Assembly: GCA_018881555.1 (NCBI GenBank)
Contig: JACAXG010000110.1
Span: 1,321,842-1,385,841, forward strand
From: Amblyornis subalaris
Lineage: Eukaryota > Chordata > Aves > Passeriformes > Ptilonorhynchidae
Length of the DNA stretch: 64,000 nucleotides
Direction of reading: 5' to 3'
Shown piece by piece: positions 24,066 through 36,600 of this stretch (within the stretch, counting starts at the first letter, position 1; each line of letters starts with the position of its first letter). A program made the translations under genes and the position numbers. Below the pieces are notes generated by a model. That model made no database searches. It had not been told where the DNA came from and saw only the letters and a list, made by a program, of their open reading frames with translations.

Positions 24066-27000
24066 AAGCTGTAACATTCCTGCCCCCCCTCCCCCCGTTC
24101 TCCTCTGCCCTCTTTCTCCGTAATGAGAAGAAAACTCAATTGGATTTAATGCATTTTCTTGGGGTCGGAAGAAACTCCTGCCTGCTGGATCTGGTTTAGA
24201 CGCCCCGACAGACAAGGTAAATGGGGGAGGCTTGGGAGCAGCAGCGACAAAAACAACAGAAAAATCCTTCCTTCTGCGAAGGGGGTGGAGAAAAAAGCAA
24301 GGAGTTCACGCTTCATGTATCCTGTTTTGGCCATTTTTTTCCCTGTGTTTTCCGCCTTGGCCTACTCTTTGTGTTTCCCCCCCTCTCGTATAAACGTACG
24401 AACCTAGGCGCTGGTTTCATGGAGGCAAGGAAAAAGTCTGGGAGACCGAAAGTTTGTAATCTCACCGGACACAGAAGTTTCTTTGTTCAGTCCGAGAAGG
24501 TACTGAGCTGAAACTGCTCGACTGCGTAACTGCTGCTTCGGCTCCTTCCCTTCCAAAACGTTTGGTAACCCTGCGAGTATAATTAACTTATCGGGAAATG
24601 AGAAAGTCCTGAAGGAGGTAGTATCTTTTATTTAACCGAAAGGTCTTGAGGCTTCATGCTTCTTGTGTCTGCCTTGTTTTCTGGAATATCGAGTTAGTGT
24701 CTGGCTGGACTTCCTCAGGATTGCTGTTGAGTTTCTTTATAAAAATACGCTCTCTCGATCCCCTGCAAATGTCGCAGTTACCCCTCGGGTGCAGCCGTCT
24801 TCTTCCCCATCGCCCTCTCTGTTCTCAAAGTGACTGGTTGGACTGCATGTTTTTCAGCTTGTATAGCAGAGGTCTGTACTGAATTTTGATCCTTGCAAAG
24901 TTTATCTTGAGAACCTTCATTTAACACGAAACCAAACCAGCTAGCTAGTTGTCTGACTTCTTTAAAGTACATGCAGTTGAACCTGTGAATTAATGTAGCC
25001 TTGTTTGAGTTTGTTGACCACCTTCCCCTTTCTGATTTTTGAAATAACTCCTTTTTGAAGCTGTTGAAGGGGAAACTAAATGTGAAGTTTTGTTGTAAGG
25101 TTTTGTACTGCTGATGCTTGTTATGCCAACTAACTAGGTGCATGTAGTGAAAGCAGTATTGCTCACCACAGGTTTATTTCACATGCCTCACAGAGGCAAT
25201 TATAGGTTAGTTCTTTTGTGAAGGCAAGGAATTTCTTGTATTGTGAGTGTTCAAAATGAGCTAGAAGGCATAGCTTACTGTGTTGGCTTACTGGAATGTT
25301 TGTTCCTATTTGTCAAACTCAAAAGCAACATGTTGGTCATACAGGATGTGTGTATGCTTCAGTCGTGCCAGTGTCTGGCAGGTATTGGTATTTGGGAGGC
25401 TTGGACAAAGTAATTTTTGTGCAAAATTTTTAACACTCCTATGTATGTCGTTCTTTAACAGCGTGGAGTAATTCAGTGTTTTAAGAAAAAATAATCCAAC
25501 TCCATCTGTTTCATACATTGTAAGGAAAAATGTTAATGTATAAATGCTTAAAGTGGCTTTAATTGCTGATAACAAATAAGTGATTCCACTTGCAATTTAT
25601 AGACTTACCTTTCTTAGGCATCAGAAAGGTCTGCAAAAAATAAAAGTAAATGGCAGTGAACTTTGCTTGCCTTATATGGCTGATGCTTGGCAGAAAAGCA
25701 ATGAAGTCTAAATAGAGTAATCCTTTTACAAAGAACCATCCCAGAGGATGGTTTCAGTCCCAATAATGACTTGAGATTCTTGAGGGGAGGGTGAGGAGTT
25801 GTAGCTGTGCATGACAAATTTAGTTGTAAACCACTATGTTCGTAATCAAGGCAATTTTGTTTCTTTTCAGACCTTTTGTGTTTCTCATGGTGCACTTGAT
25901 ATTTTTCAATGCCGTGTAGAAGAATAGTTCCTTGTAGTGGAGGCACAACTTTTTACGCTGGTGTTTTGTCACCATGGTAGCTATGGATAAGGCCCTTTTT
26001 AATGATAAAAGTGTAATTCAGTACTGCTCACAGCTAATGGTTATATCATCGAATGCCATTCATGTCATTAACATAGTTTAGGAGTTATGAAGGGATGTAT
26101 TCTTTCTTGAGATCAACGATTTCAACTAAAAATCAGTCTGACATTGATATTCATCGTATGAACAAAATTATTTAAGCTTACACATGGTAGCTCATGCGCT
26201 TCAGACAACAGTTTTATAGCTAGGTGTCGATGGCTTGGGGAAACGTTCTTTTGACCTGGCTGGTTCTTACTCATGAATTAAATTAAGCTCAAGTAAACAT
26301 CGCTAATTTTAAGAAGGTATGCTGCTTGCAATCAAAGTGCTAGAAGTTGCAGCATATGGCATACTATGGAATGTGATTATCATTGGGATGATTATCATAT
26401 TAGTAAAAATATGAATAGATCTGTCTTATGCATAAGCTGTGCTGTAGATAATGCTTAGTGTAAGCACAGAGCTCTGTAGGGGTATCAATTTGCACATCAT
26501 ATTCATACAGAGTTGATGAGGGGTCTCTGTGGAGAAAATATTAATGATTGAGAATTGCATAGTGTATTAAGCTGGTGGTCTCAGAAAACAGTGTTATGAT
26601 TTGTTCTCAGCGGAATTTGTTCGGAGTCTGTAGTCCCAGGCATAAAGAGCCGTGCTTACAAGATCAAAGCTAAGGAAAGGCTTCCACACGTGTAACATAC
26701 ATTGTACATAGCATGTTAGCAGTAAGTTCTAGAAATAGAAGGGGATGGGAGCAAATTCCTCAACTCGGCTTTCCTGTAGGGCTGTAATGAATCACTGTCT
26801 GTCTGCTTTGCATTCTTGTTTTGTTTTTGTCCTTCCTGCTCCCAAACAAAAAGGAAAATGTTTTAGGGAAAATGTTATGTAAAGATCAAATGGTTGATAT
26901 GTCATATCTTAAGCAGATTCTCCCTATGGAATAACCTGATCTGCTGAAGGAGTGCCTGACATCTAATCTGCATAGAGGAGTTAGAAATCTAACCTTTTCT

Positions 27001-27558
27001 GAATGAGTTACTAGTTGAGTTGTCAGAAGAGTTACTCATACAGATGTGAAAAGAGTAGGCTGTATTCCTACATGCGAGTGTTTATGGTGACAGTTGGGAT
27101 AGCTAGGTAGTTAAGTTTATCTGGAAAATGAAGGTTTATAAACATTGCTATTTTACCTCTTCAGCTTCTGAGTAAGTAAAACAATATGTCAGAGGACACT
27201 TTCCATATCGGAATGAAAACATTGAAGGTAGTTTGAGTATTAAGTAGTCTGTATTCAGCTATGGGTATGGGGTATTTTTAACAATTTTTTTTGTTGTAAA
27301 AAGGTTACTTCACTGAAATACAGCTTTCATGTTCAAGTACTGAGAGTCAGATCTTAAAAATGTAAGATTTCAAAGTAAGGATCCTGATTTACAAGAGATT
27401 TATGTATCTCCTGTTTAATTAGAATGGAAAAAATATTATTGTTATGCTGGAATCGATAGTATTTTTCTTATATAGTAATCTCAGGATAATTGGGCTTTTT
27501 CTGCTGCCTCGCCTTCATTGCTGCCAGATGAAAAATTGTTTGCACCTGGTGGGCTAAT

Positions 27559-27614
27559 ACAATGCTTATTCTTCAAAAACCACTGGCCTATGGAACTGCA
27601 CAATGCTTATTCTT
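27559..27614 (+). repeat. Two direct repeats of a 15-base word in the LTR U3 region
   Basis: ACAATGCTTATTCTT occurs at 27559-27573 and again at 27600-27614, 41 bases apart start to start. Repeated words in U3 are often enhancer elements, but no factor is assigned here. Confidence 0.7.
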
Positions 27615-27844
27615 TAGGAACAAGAACTGGAACGCAACCAGCCCAGTTGTGCCAGCTTTTACCAGTTCCCAAGCAGTCATCTATGACTTTGGGGTCATGG
27701 ACCACCAGGGACCACCAAAGAGACCCCCAGGACAGAAGAGTGCATGCGTAAAGGGGAGGGAAAATATGTTAATGATTTTGGGGAAATGATTATCATATGT
27801 ATGTTTACTCTGGGAAAATCAATGAATATGTATGTAAAATACAG

Positions 27845-27851
27845 TATATAA
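27845..27851 (+). promoter_or_regulatory. TATA box of the LTR
   Basis: TATATAA lies 69 bases before the AATAAA signal, a compact U3/R arrangement. Transcription would begin around 27870-27880 and run in the same direction as the inferred host gene. Confidence 0.65.
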
Positions 27852-27919
27852 ACAGGAGCTTTTTCTGTACTCAGCATGCACAGTATTTCAGAGGAGGTAT
27901 CCTCTTGTGCATGCAGCCA

Positions 27920-27925
27920 AATAAA
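27920..27925 (+). terminator. LTR polyadenylation signal
   Basis: AATAAA is followed by a G/T-rich region (TTGGTTTTAAGG, then GTTTTTTGTTTTT), the usual downstream element. Because the LTR is sense to the gene, this could end host transcripts prematurely within the intron. Confidence 0.65.
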
Positions 27926-27996
27926 GAATGCCTGCTTCTTAACGCTACATTGGTTTTAAGGAGTTTTTTGTTTTTACTGATTTTTGGTAACAGTTT

Positions 27997-28014
27997 TGGT
28001 GACCCAGGTGGGAC
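27997..28014 (+). other. Retroviral primer-binding site, tRNA-Arg-like
   Basis: TGGTGACCCAGGTGGGAC starts four bases after the CA end of the LTR. From memory, the reverse complement of the 3' end of tRNA-Arg(CCU) with CCA is TGGTACCCCAGGTGGGAC, a match of 16 of 18. The position and the leading TGG are what a primer-binding site should show. About 25 to 60 further bases may be leader before ordinary intron sequence resumes. Confidence 0.6.
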
Positions 28015-31000
28015 CAACGTCTGAATTTCAATGGATCGGAAGGAACATCATTAGCTACGAGTTCCTTTTAAGGTACATGTTTCTCTGATGCTTAAATTTC
28101 AGTACAGGTATTTGAATTATTGCTCTCTGTACTTTCCCTAAAGGGGATACAGAAGCATGATGTTTCAACACTAGGTTGCAACATTCCACCTTTAAAAATA
28201 TATTGTGACTTCTCATAGTTGAGAAATAAAACTGAACAAACCTCTTCCTTTAGTCTAAAAACCTAGCTGAAGTGTGCTTATGTTGGAGAACATTAGCATT
28301 GCAACTCTCTTGCTTAGGGTAGTTTAAGTTAAAAAGTGGATTAGTTTCTTTTTGTATTTGAAATGAATTTGTAGATACTTGATACTAAGCAATCATTATA
28401 TGTAGGAACAAACAGTGATGATTAAGCAGAATTTGAGGACTGCGTGAACAATCTTGGCTGCTGTGAAGGTCCTGGTAGTTCTAATCATGTCAGAAGGTAA
28501 CCAAGCCTTTGAAAGCTCAATCTTGTTTGATAAGATGCTTTGTATAGGTTGGGATATAGTTGTTCTGCTGTGACTCCTAGTTCTCAGGAGCTACTTCTTG
28601 TGTCAGTTGTCTGGGGCCAGCTTTAGAAATGGAAGAAGTTCACATATGGCTTGAATTATTAGTAAAAGTTGCAAATACTTGAAGTGAAACATTTGTAATT
28701 TAAGTCTTAATTTGTAATGGGTAGTATTTTCCTGTGAAGTGACCGGGGCTCTATTCTCCTTGCTGGGGAAAGCTCCAATCCTAATAAATAAATATAAAAA
28801 ATATTTGAAGTTCTGTTAGTATGTTAAAGGTAGATGCAGAAGGATGGTCTTGGTTTCTGAAGTACTGTGCTTTGAGTTTTACTGCTGCCTTTGGAGCCAT
28901 CTCACCAGTTTTAATCTCCAGTTGGCATGAGAAGTTCCTGTAGCAGCTGCATAAGGGGTTCCATTTTCCCAGACAGTTATGGAAAAGTTTCATGTTCTTC
29001 CTCTGTCCTCTCTCCCATGATGTGGGGTCTGTGATTAGTACATTTGAAGAAGTTATTTCTTCAGTTTTCGTTGCCCTCCTTGTCCTTGGAGTTTTTCAGT
29101 ACATATCTCCCAAAACTTCCAAGTGAGAAGCAGAGGAGAGGGCATAGAGAGATCCATCAGTGCATCTACAGAAACATCTGAAATGCAATGCCAGATGACT
29201 GTCAATGTCAGTCACAGGTTTGGCCATCCAGAATGACTGTGAATATCATGGTGTTTGAATGGTGGGAAGTGTTTCCAAGCTTGTCTGGAAGACTTCTGAT
29301 AGACTGCGAAGTTTTGAGAGCTGTTGCTTTTTCCCCAATATGTGACTCTTGTCTTCCTGGCATTACTCTCCCAGAGGAGAGAAATGACAGTTTAGAAGAT
29401 CAACCCAATTGTCAGCAATTTGTTTAAGTTATTGCAGGTCTTTTGTCTTACAGGTAACCCTGAAGGTAAGATGGATTTTTGTATTTGAACCTGGGTACCG
29501 GAGAACATTTATTATTGCAAATTACAGAGGTTTTTTAATCTGTGGAAACATGCTTAAAAATCTATATGTGCTTATGCACACTTGTAGTTAAAACAAAAAA
29601 AAGCTTGGCTGTATTTACGAGATTGAGGCCTATATTTTCAGTAAAATTTAACTAAAAAGTATGTCAGCATGGCAGTCTAAATATTTCATGACTTCAGTGC
29701 TTTGTAAATGCTCACTTTCCATGCTTATGCTACTGAGTATAATATTTAGATGTTTAATTTACTTAGGTTCCACTTTGGCCTTTGAGATAGGTGTACTTGA
29801 AGGAGGACATGAACATGCAGACAGGAGATAATGTTCACTGATCCCCTGCTGCTGGTATGTTTGCTTGCTGTGGCATGTTAGTCTGTGGTGGCCTGGAATG
29901 TGAGGTTGGTAGTTAACTCGTTTTAGGAGAACGTACTCATTTTGGGTTACGTCTGGTCACATAATCATATGTGGTGCTAACCCTGGAGCTATGGATCATT
30001 TAATTTGAGGTGTTCTGTATTTTTTTGGGATTGGCGAGAAAGTTCATCATGGAGGGAGAAGATTCAAAAGTTCACATGTTCCTAATTCATACCTATTCAG
30101 TTTGTCTACTATTTCTGTTATGCTTTAGTAAACTCTACACAGGGTGATTTATTCTAAGTAATTAATGAGTTCTTTAAACTTCTTGTAGGAGTTACAGGCA
30201 GAGGGAATTGAGTATGGAGTGCTAGAAAATAGTATCTGGAACAAACCTCCAATTTTACTTGTGGCTTTTGTTAGGTCACTTTTGTTGATTCACATATGGG
30301 TGTTGGGAAACTCTTAAAAACAAAGTAACAAATACTAAGGACTCTTAAGTAAGAAGAGATGAATAAGGAGGGAAATAGACGTGTTAAACCGTCTTTCTCA
30401 GAATGTGACGGGGAGGGAAATTCAGTTGGAACTCAGAATTTGTCAATCCATCTGACTCTGATCCTCATGGATAAGATCAGAAACAATGATATAGGGGAAG
30501 AAAAAACCCTCAGAGCTTTACTGTTTTACTTTAATATTGTTTAATTATCATACATCTTCCTTGTGGTGTTTAGGAGAGTTTTGTTTTCCTGAACAATGTT
30601 TTGTGAGGGTGTGGGCTTTCTGTAGCTATTAGACAATCCTGTTCTTCCAGTGCATTATTCTTAATCTAGATGGTAAGGCTTTGGGTCTGGTACCATGTAT
30701 TTCATCTAACTAAAGGAAAATATAAGTAATACAAGTACTAAAAAAGCAAAATATACTTAAAATAGATTGTAATAGACTTAGGTGAGGTTAATTTATTCTT
30801 TCGCTTGTATTTATCTGGATGTGTTTGTCAATTTTTCAGGGAGCATTTATTTTGTTCTGCTTTACTGAAGCAAAGCAGCAGAAATGCTGAGGATCCTGGC
30901 ATTACTCTGTGGTTTTGCAATGCTGTTCATACTAGAAAAAGACAGTAAAGCAGGCAGACATTTCTGTGGGATTTTTCTGTGGGAGATTGTGGGATCTGTT

Positions 31001-33568
31001 GGAGGGATGCTGTCAAGATTTCTCATGTCCTGTAGTCATTCATAACATCAGTTACTGAATTGGTGTTGCAGCAGTGGATGGTTTCACATCAAGGGAAAGA
31101 TTATGGCCTTGTCAATGGAGCAGGTTGGAAGAAAATGTTATGGAGTGGGAGAAAAACATGTCTTTAATCAATGTTTCACTTACCCTCTTTCTTACTTTGG
31201 TTCTCCCTTTACATAAACTAACCTATCAAGAACCAGCAAATTGTTCCTTACCTTTTGAAAATGGTACTTTCTCTTGTCTGTGGAGTGAGTCCCTGCTTAT
31301 TTCCACCGAATTTAAATATATATTTGCTCACATTAGATCTGTAGTTCACATGTCATTCCATGGTGTTAAATCTTGGTTTTAAATTTCAGCTTCAGAGTAT
31401 GAAATATCTACAGAGGAATGACTTTCCCTCAAAATCAGAATGTTATTAATTTTGCCCAATCTTGTATTAACTTGGTTTTAATCTTTGAGAATTCTAAAGG
31501 GAAGTATGCACTGGACAGTTCAAATTATTTGAAATCACAGCTGTGAAATTCTCTGAAATTCCTATGTTGTGCTCTTCAGTCACTTTTTCCTATTCTGAGA
31601 AAAGAGGGTGACGCGTTAATAGCAAATCAGCATGGCACTGTCCCACTTTTTACTTCAATAGTGTCAGAGTAGTATTGTACCTCTGTTTTTTTCCTCATGC
31701 TGGAAAGCACAGTGTGTCAGAAGTTAAGTAACACTTTAAGTTAGGTTATTATTAAATCAACTCTGAATTCAATTTTGAGGCTATAATTAGCATTTTGATG
31801 AGAAAGAAGACTCTTAGTTCAACTTAAATCTCCTGTCAGGAGAAAAACTTGGTTTTGACTTCAGGCAGTGAATTATTATCCCTATTGAAAACAACACTTT
31901 TAAGAGAAAGTGTACTTCAATGTAATTGTCTAAATTCCAAGTTATTAGTAAAATTTTTATTGTAAGCAATAAACTATTGTTTTTCCCTATCTAAAGAGGC
32001 AAAAATACTTAAGAAAACATTCAAGAATAGCCTTTTGCCATTTTTTTTTGTATCAGTGGGTTATCTGATCTGCAAAATGCCTGATACAGTAAGATGAAAA
32101 TAACAGCTCTCTTTTCTTTAATCATCATCCATTCACTTGGAGGAACACAACACTAAGTAAAGAGAAAAATAATTTAGCACAAAAATACTAATTTAAATGT
32201 TTCATTACTATGTTGGGAGTGAAAAGAGACTATAAGTTGGCAAAAATCAAATGTGCATTGTGAGAGAAAAGCTGAGTAAGCAGAGGACAAGAATAGCGGT
32301 GCTTAGCCACATGAAAGATGTGGAGTGTTGTAGTTAGAACCACAGCTAATGCAGAGAGAAGTAATTCTGTGTCAGTTGTGAACAAGTAACTGGAATGTAT
32401 CAGGATCTATGTATCAGTTGTAAAACTAATGTATAGAAAAACAATAGAGGTAGGTAGGTTAAGGGGTTCGTTTATATGTCCAGGACAGTAACTCTTAAAA
32501 CTGCTGAGAATAATGTTGAGGTAATATGTGGCATAATTATTGTATAAACTAGAAGATGCTTAGAATCTGAAAATACGGCCTTTTGTCTTATTTTGTTTTT
32601 TGAACCTTTGCTCTTTTTTAAAATAGTGGCTACTCCTTATGGTAGCAGTGAAAAAGGTGTATTAAAGTAAAACTACTTTTAAAGTTGTATCATGAATAAA
32701 AGCATCTGGTTTTAGTACTGCATTTTATATTAAACTTGTAAAAACAGAAACCAAACTGGCATATTGAGGTGGATAACGCTTAAAAGACAGAGACGTAAGT
32801 GTTCTTTAAAGGAGGAAGGATTATAACATAAAATAGAAGTCCTGTTCTATGTACTATTTCTCTTTTAAGTAGTAACTTCCATTAGGGCAGTGTATAGTCT
32901 CAAGTGTTGGGGTGCGTATTTATTTTTGCTTTTTGGTAGGATTTATCTTTTTTAAATATCTCTGTTTTCGTGTGTTGACCTGTTTTGTGCTGCAGATCAC
33001 CTGAATTTATCTGCAGGCAATTATGTGCAGAGTCTGGTTAATATATGAGAAATTTTCTTGTATATTGAAATACTGAATATTTACAGAGTGCAGCTTGCTT
33101 GTCAAAAACCTTTGGTATCTGCTGCAGATGGCTGCATAGTCTTAACGAGTGGCTTCCTGGCTGCATTGTACATGAAGTGCCAAACACTGAGAGCAGTTTT
33201 GTTCTGGAATGCCAAAATACATTAAATCCATTCAGGAAGCAACATATGTCAAACGAATAAAAATATCATACTCGTGTGAAACAGAATGTGGTAATTATGT
33301 TTTTCAAACCTATTTTATTTCCTGAGTTAAGATGTTAAAAAGGACTTCTTGTATTGGATAGTATTAAATACCATTTGCTGACTTACACTTCCAGCATTTT
33401 CACTACTGTTTGTTTACCCATCCCCTGTATTTTCTTTGTTTTACATATGCCATGGATGGAAGTTGAAACCAGAAGTCTGTCGATAGGGGTGAAGGAATAG
33501 AAAAAAGAGAATTGTGTTTTCCTCCTTGGACATCTAGGCCTGTGCACAGTATACGGATTTTTGCTAGG

Positions 33569-33693
33569 TGATTTGGTTTTTTTGGTTCCTTGGAGGTTTT
33601 GGGTGTGGTGTGGTTTTTTTTTTGTGTGTGTATTGTTGTTGTTGTTTGTTTGTTTGGTTTGGTTTGGTTTTTTGGGGTTTTTTTAAGGTTTTT
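33569..33693. repeat. G/T-only low-complexity tract
   Basis: Over about 120 bases the plus strand is almost entirely G and T, including a T9 run, a GT stretch, TTG units (about 33632-33647), and TTTGG units (33653-33670). The complementary A/C strand yields a Lys/Thr/Pro/Asn-rich open frame that is an artefact. Confidence 0.85.
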
Positions 33694-36600
33694 CTTTCCG
33701 GCTGGTAGTGTATGTGTTTCTTTACATTGCTGTGAGAGAAGTATGTAATTGCTTGATACTGCAGGTAGAAAACCATTGTTGATAAAAATAATCAGTGGCG
33801 GACATTTCTTCTGCCCAATGTCTAATTCCACAAGTTCTCAAGACAAGGAATAAGAATATTTACAACTACTAGCTTCAGATATGATAGGATTTTGTTATTA
33901 TAAAGGCACAAGCCCAAGGCCAAGCGTTTTGTGGCATATTATTTCATGTTGGCAAAGTGGGTGGTATTCACTTTGATTTCTCCTAGTTGGAAGGCAAACA
34001 TATTAAAAATTGCATAGACAGAAAAATACATGTATCTCTAGAAGCTGTAATTAGATCTGATCAGTTTCTAACTAATATTTTGCATAAATTTGTCTTATCT
34101 GAAATAATTTGAAAGCCTTAATTTTATAGGTGTCTTTAACCTGGAGGAATGAAGCTTATATCTTTTTAAAGCAATTTTGCTTGTCCTTTCTGAATGTTGT
34201 TTTTCTTTTGTTTGTTCTTTCTGTTCAGTCACTATGATTAGAAATAGAGTTAAAAATCAGCTTTAGTAAATTAACTTGTGTGACATCCTAATTGTTGTTC
34301 TGTCTCGTGTAAGAAGTGAGAGGTCCCCGAAAGAGGAGAGAGGGGAAGTGTTCTACTTCGATAGCTGTGGAAGGCATGTATTTATTTAAATCAAGCATTT
34401 AATAATAAAGTAGCTTCACGTGAAGCAGAGGCTGTAGCAGAGGCCTCTATAATTTCTGTGCTTTTGTGGAGTGATTGTAAGAGATCAGTTGTGAAGCAGG
34501 GATAGAAGCTTGACATGCTCCTGTTTCTTGGATTGGAAGAGAAGGTGCTGGTGGGTTTGATTTCTGGTTTAAATTCCACTCCCTGAGATTTTTAGCTGTC
34601 TCATGGTAATGGTACCACCATTTAAAGATGTACTTATCTACTGAGAGATGAGGCAACTTCTGGAACTGCCTGTTTGTATCTGGGTCCAAGTCAGCTGGGT
34701 TATTGTGTGCTTTTGTATTTATTTTGGCAGTTCAACTGCCTTCCCTGATTGTGTGTTAGTTTGATTGGTCTCAGCCTTCTTTGGAATAGTTATGAGAAAA
34801 TCTATAGAAACGTGTTCAGGTATATATGAGCTTTCCTTCTTCTCAGCCTTTGTTCTTTGAAGTGTAGTGTTTGTCTTCTTTGTAGTCACCAAGTTTTGTG
34901 TTTCAGGAAGGAGTAGTGGTCCTGCTAGCCACAGGAGGCCTTACCTGGTCAAGCACTGTTAATTCCACTGTTTCTGCTCGTCTCCCAGATACGTGTGGCT
35001 AGAGGAGTGTTCTGTAGCTGTTGAATTGTAGGAAGTACCAGAAGCAGTAACGCAAAGAGTTGTTTTCTCAGGTCTGTGTTTTCCTTTTGTTCGTGTGTCT
35101 GAAATGTACTTCAGGTTTACCATAGCAAGTATCTATGGGTGTCCCCTCTTCTCCCTGCAACCTAGACCTATCTGTTACTTCTCTTGAGTCCGGCCTGGTT
35201 TGCTGACATTTTCAGTGTGAAATGTCAAGTTAAAAACTTACTTTGCACTTCAGCCCTTGTAGCAGGAATGAATTTTCAAACAAACTTGGAAATTAGTTCA
35301 CACACCTGTGTTCAAGTTGGACTTGCTTCTATCATAGTGTTAATGCAGTTCCACAAAGCATAATCTTAACACAAACTTTGATTTTTGCCATTTGGAAGTC
35401 TAATTGTTGCAAATTGCAGTATACTTGCAACAGTTATATTGTCTTTTCTCACTCTTTGACCAGTTGCAACTGTCATCAAAGCGCTTGTCATTTCTGATTT
35501 TTATAGACAAATAATGCTATGGAATCTACACATTTTTTCTTTCCTTGGTGTTTATTCCAAATTTTTTTCCAAGATCTTTCTGTGCTGTTGATTGTAAATA
35601 TCTGTTTTATACCTCTCCAGTAAAGAGTTGTGTTGTTTTATCTTTGGTTGTTTTCTTTTTTTTTAAGGTACTTTGTAACTTAGTTTTACTCTGTGTGATT
35701 TAATTAACTGTGACATATAATGGTTGTGACCTCTAAAAGCATATTGACTGTTACGATTTCTTTCATCTTTTCTTGTGATTTCTTCCTGAACATGTCCCTT
35801 CTTCTTAGGCTCTCCCAGACCTTGGTAATGTTGACTTGGGAGCAAACCAGAAGACAGCATCATGGAAGGGGAAAAAAAAGCTATTTCTATTTCTTCCTAT
35901 CAGGATTTACTATTGAGTGTTTTTGAGGTGCATCGTGTGGGTGGCTCTTAGTTAATCAGTTAGTAGGAGGGGCTGTAGAAGAGGAATTAGAATGAGCAAT
36001 GGGTGCACTGTAGAGACTGGTTTCATCTATACCAATTATTAGGCTTGCTTTACATCCAAACACCTAAAGGTTAACAAAAAGTGTCTTATTTCATGGACTT
36101 GATATAGGACAAATCACCTTTAAGTCATGGACATCATCTGCTATAAAGTGGCAACTTTTTGATGCTCTAGGAAGCTTAAAGTGCATTTTGTGTATGTTCA
36201 GTTACATTTTAAGAACAGTGGGACATGTGAAAGATACATCTAGATGGGTGGCACGCTTGTGTACATAAATACCAATTTTTATAAATCTATTCAGTGTATC
36301 TATATGGTTTGAATTACGGGTTGATATTAATTGAATGTTTTTCTAAATGTTTTTTAACCTTAATATTACGATTAGGCCAAAGTGAACAACTGAGACTTTT
36401 CTCATTGGTGCTTCTTGATAAAGCCTCCTTGTGTTGGTCACTTTGGAATTTAAGAAGGGTTTTTGCTTTGGTTAAAAGAAAGTAAGTGTATGTAAATTTT
36501 GAACTAACCATGTTGGGGATGATGGTCTGTATACTTTTGTGTGCTTTGTTCTCATTCTCTCAAGCCTTTTTTAAGTTTAAAGCATTGCTTTGTGGGCAAG

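Larger units (their letters stand above)
27539..27992 (+). mobile_element. Endogenous retrovirus LTR, sense to the host gene
   Basis: The 3' half has the order expected of a retroviral LTR: a TATA box (TATATAA, 27845-27851), a polyadenylation signal (AATAAA, 27920-27925), a T/G-rich stretch, and a CA end at 27991-27992. A primer-binding site follows immediately. The 5' end is less certain. I place it at TGTTTGC (27539), giving about 454 bases, but no clear inverted terminal repeat or target-site duplication confirms this. The U3 part contains a directly repeated 15-base word. No gag, pol or env frames follow, so this is a 5' LTR with a short leader remnant. The family is not identified. Confidence 0.72.

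Noticed and set aside
33403..33831. 142-codon minus-strand Lys/Thr/Pro/Asn-rich frame
   Set aside because: Its centre is the complement of the G/T simple tract. There is no domain or splice context.
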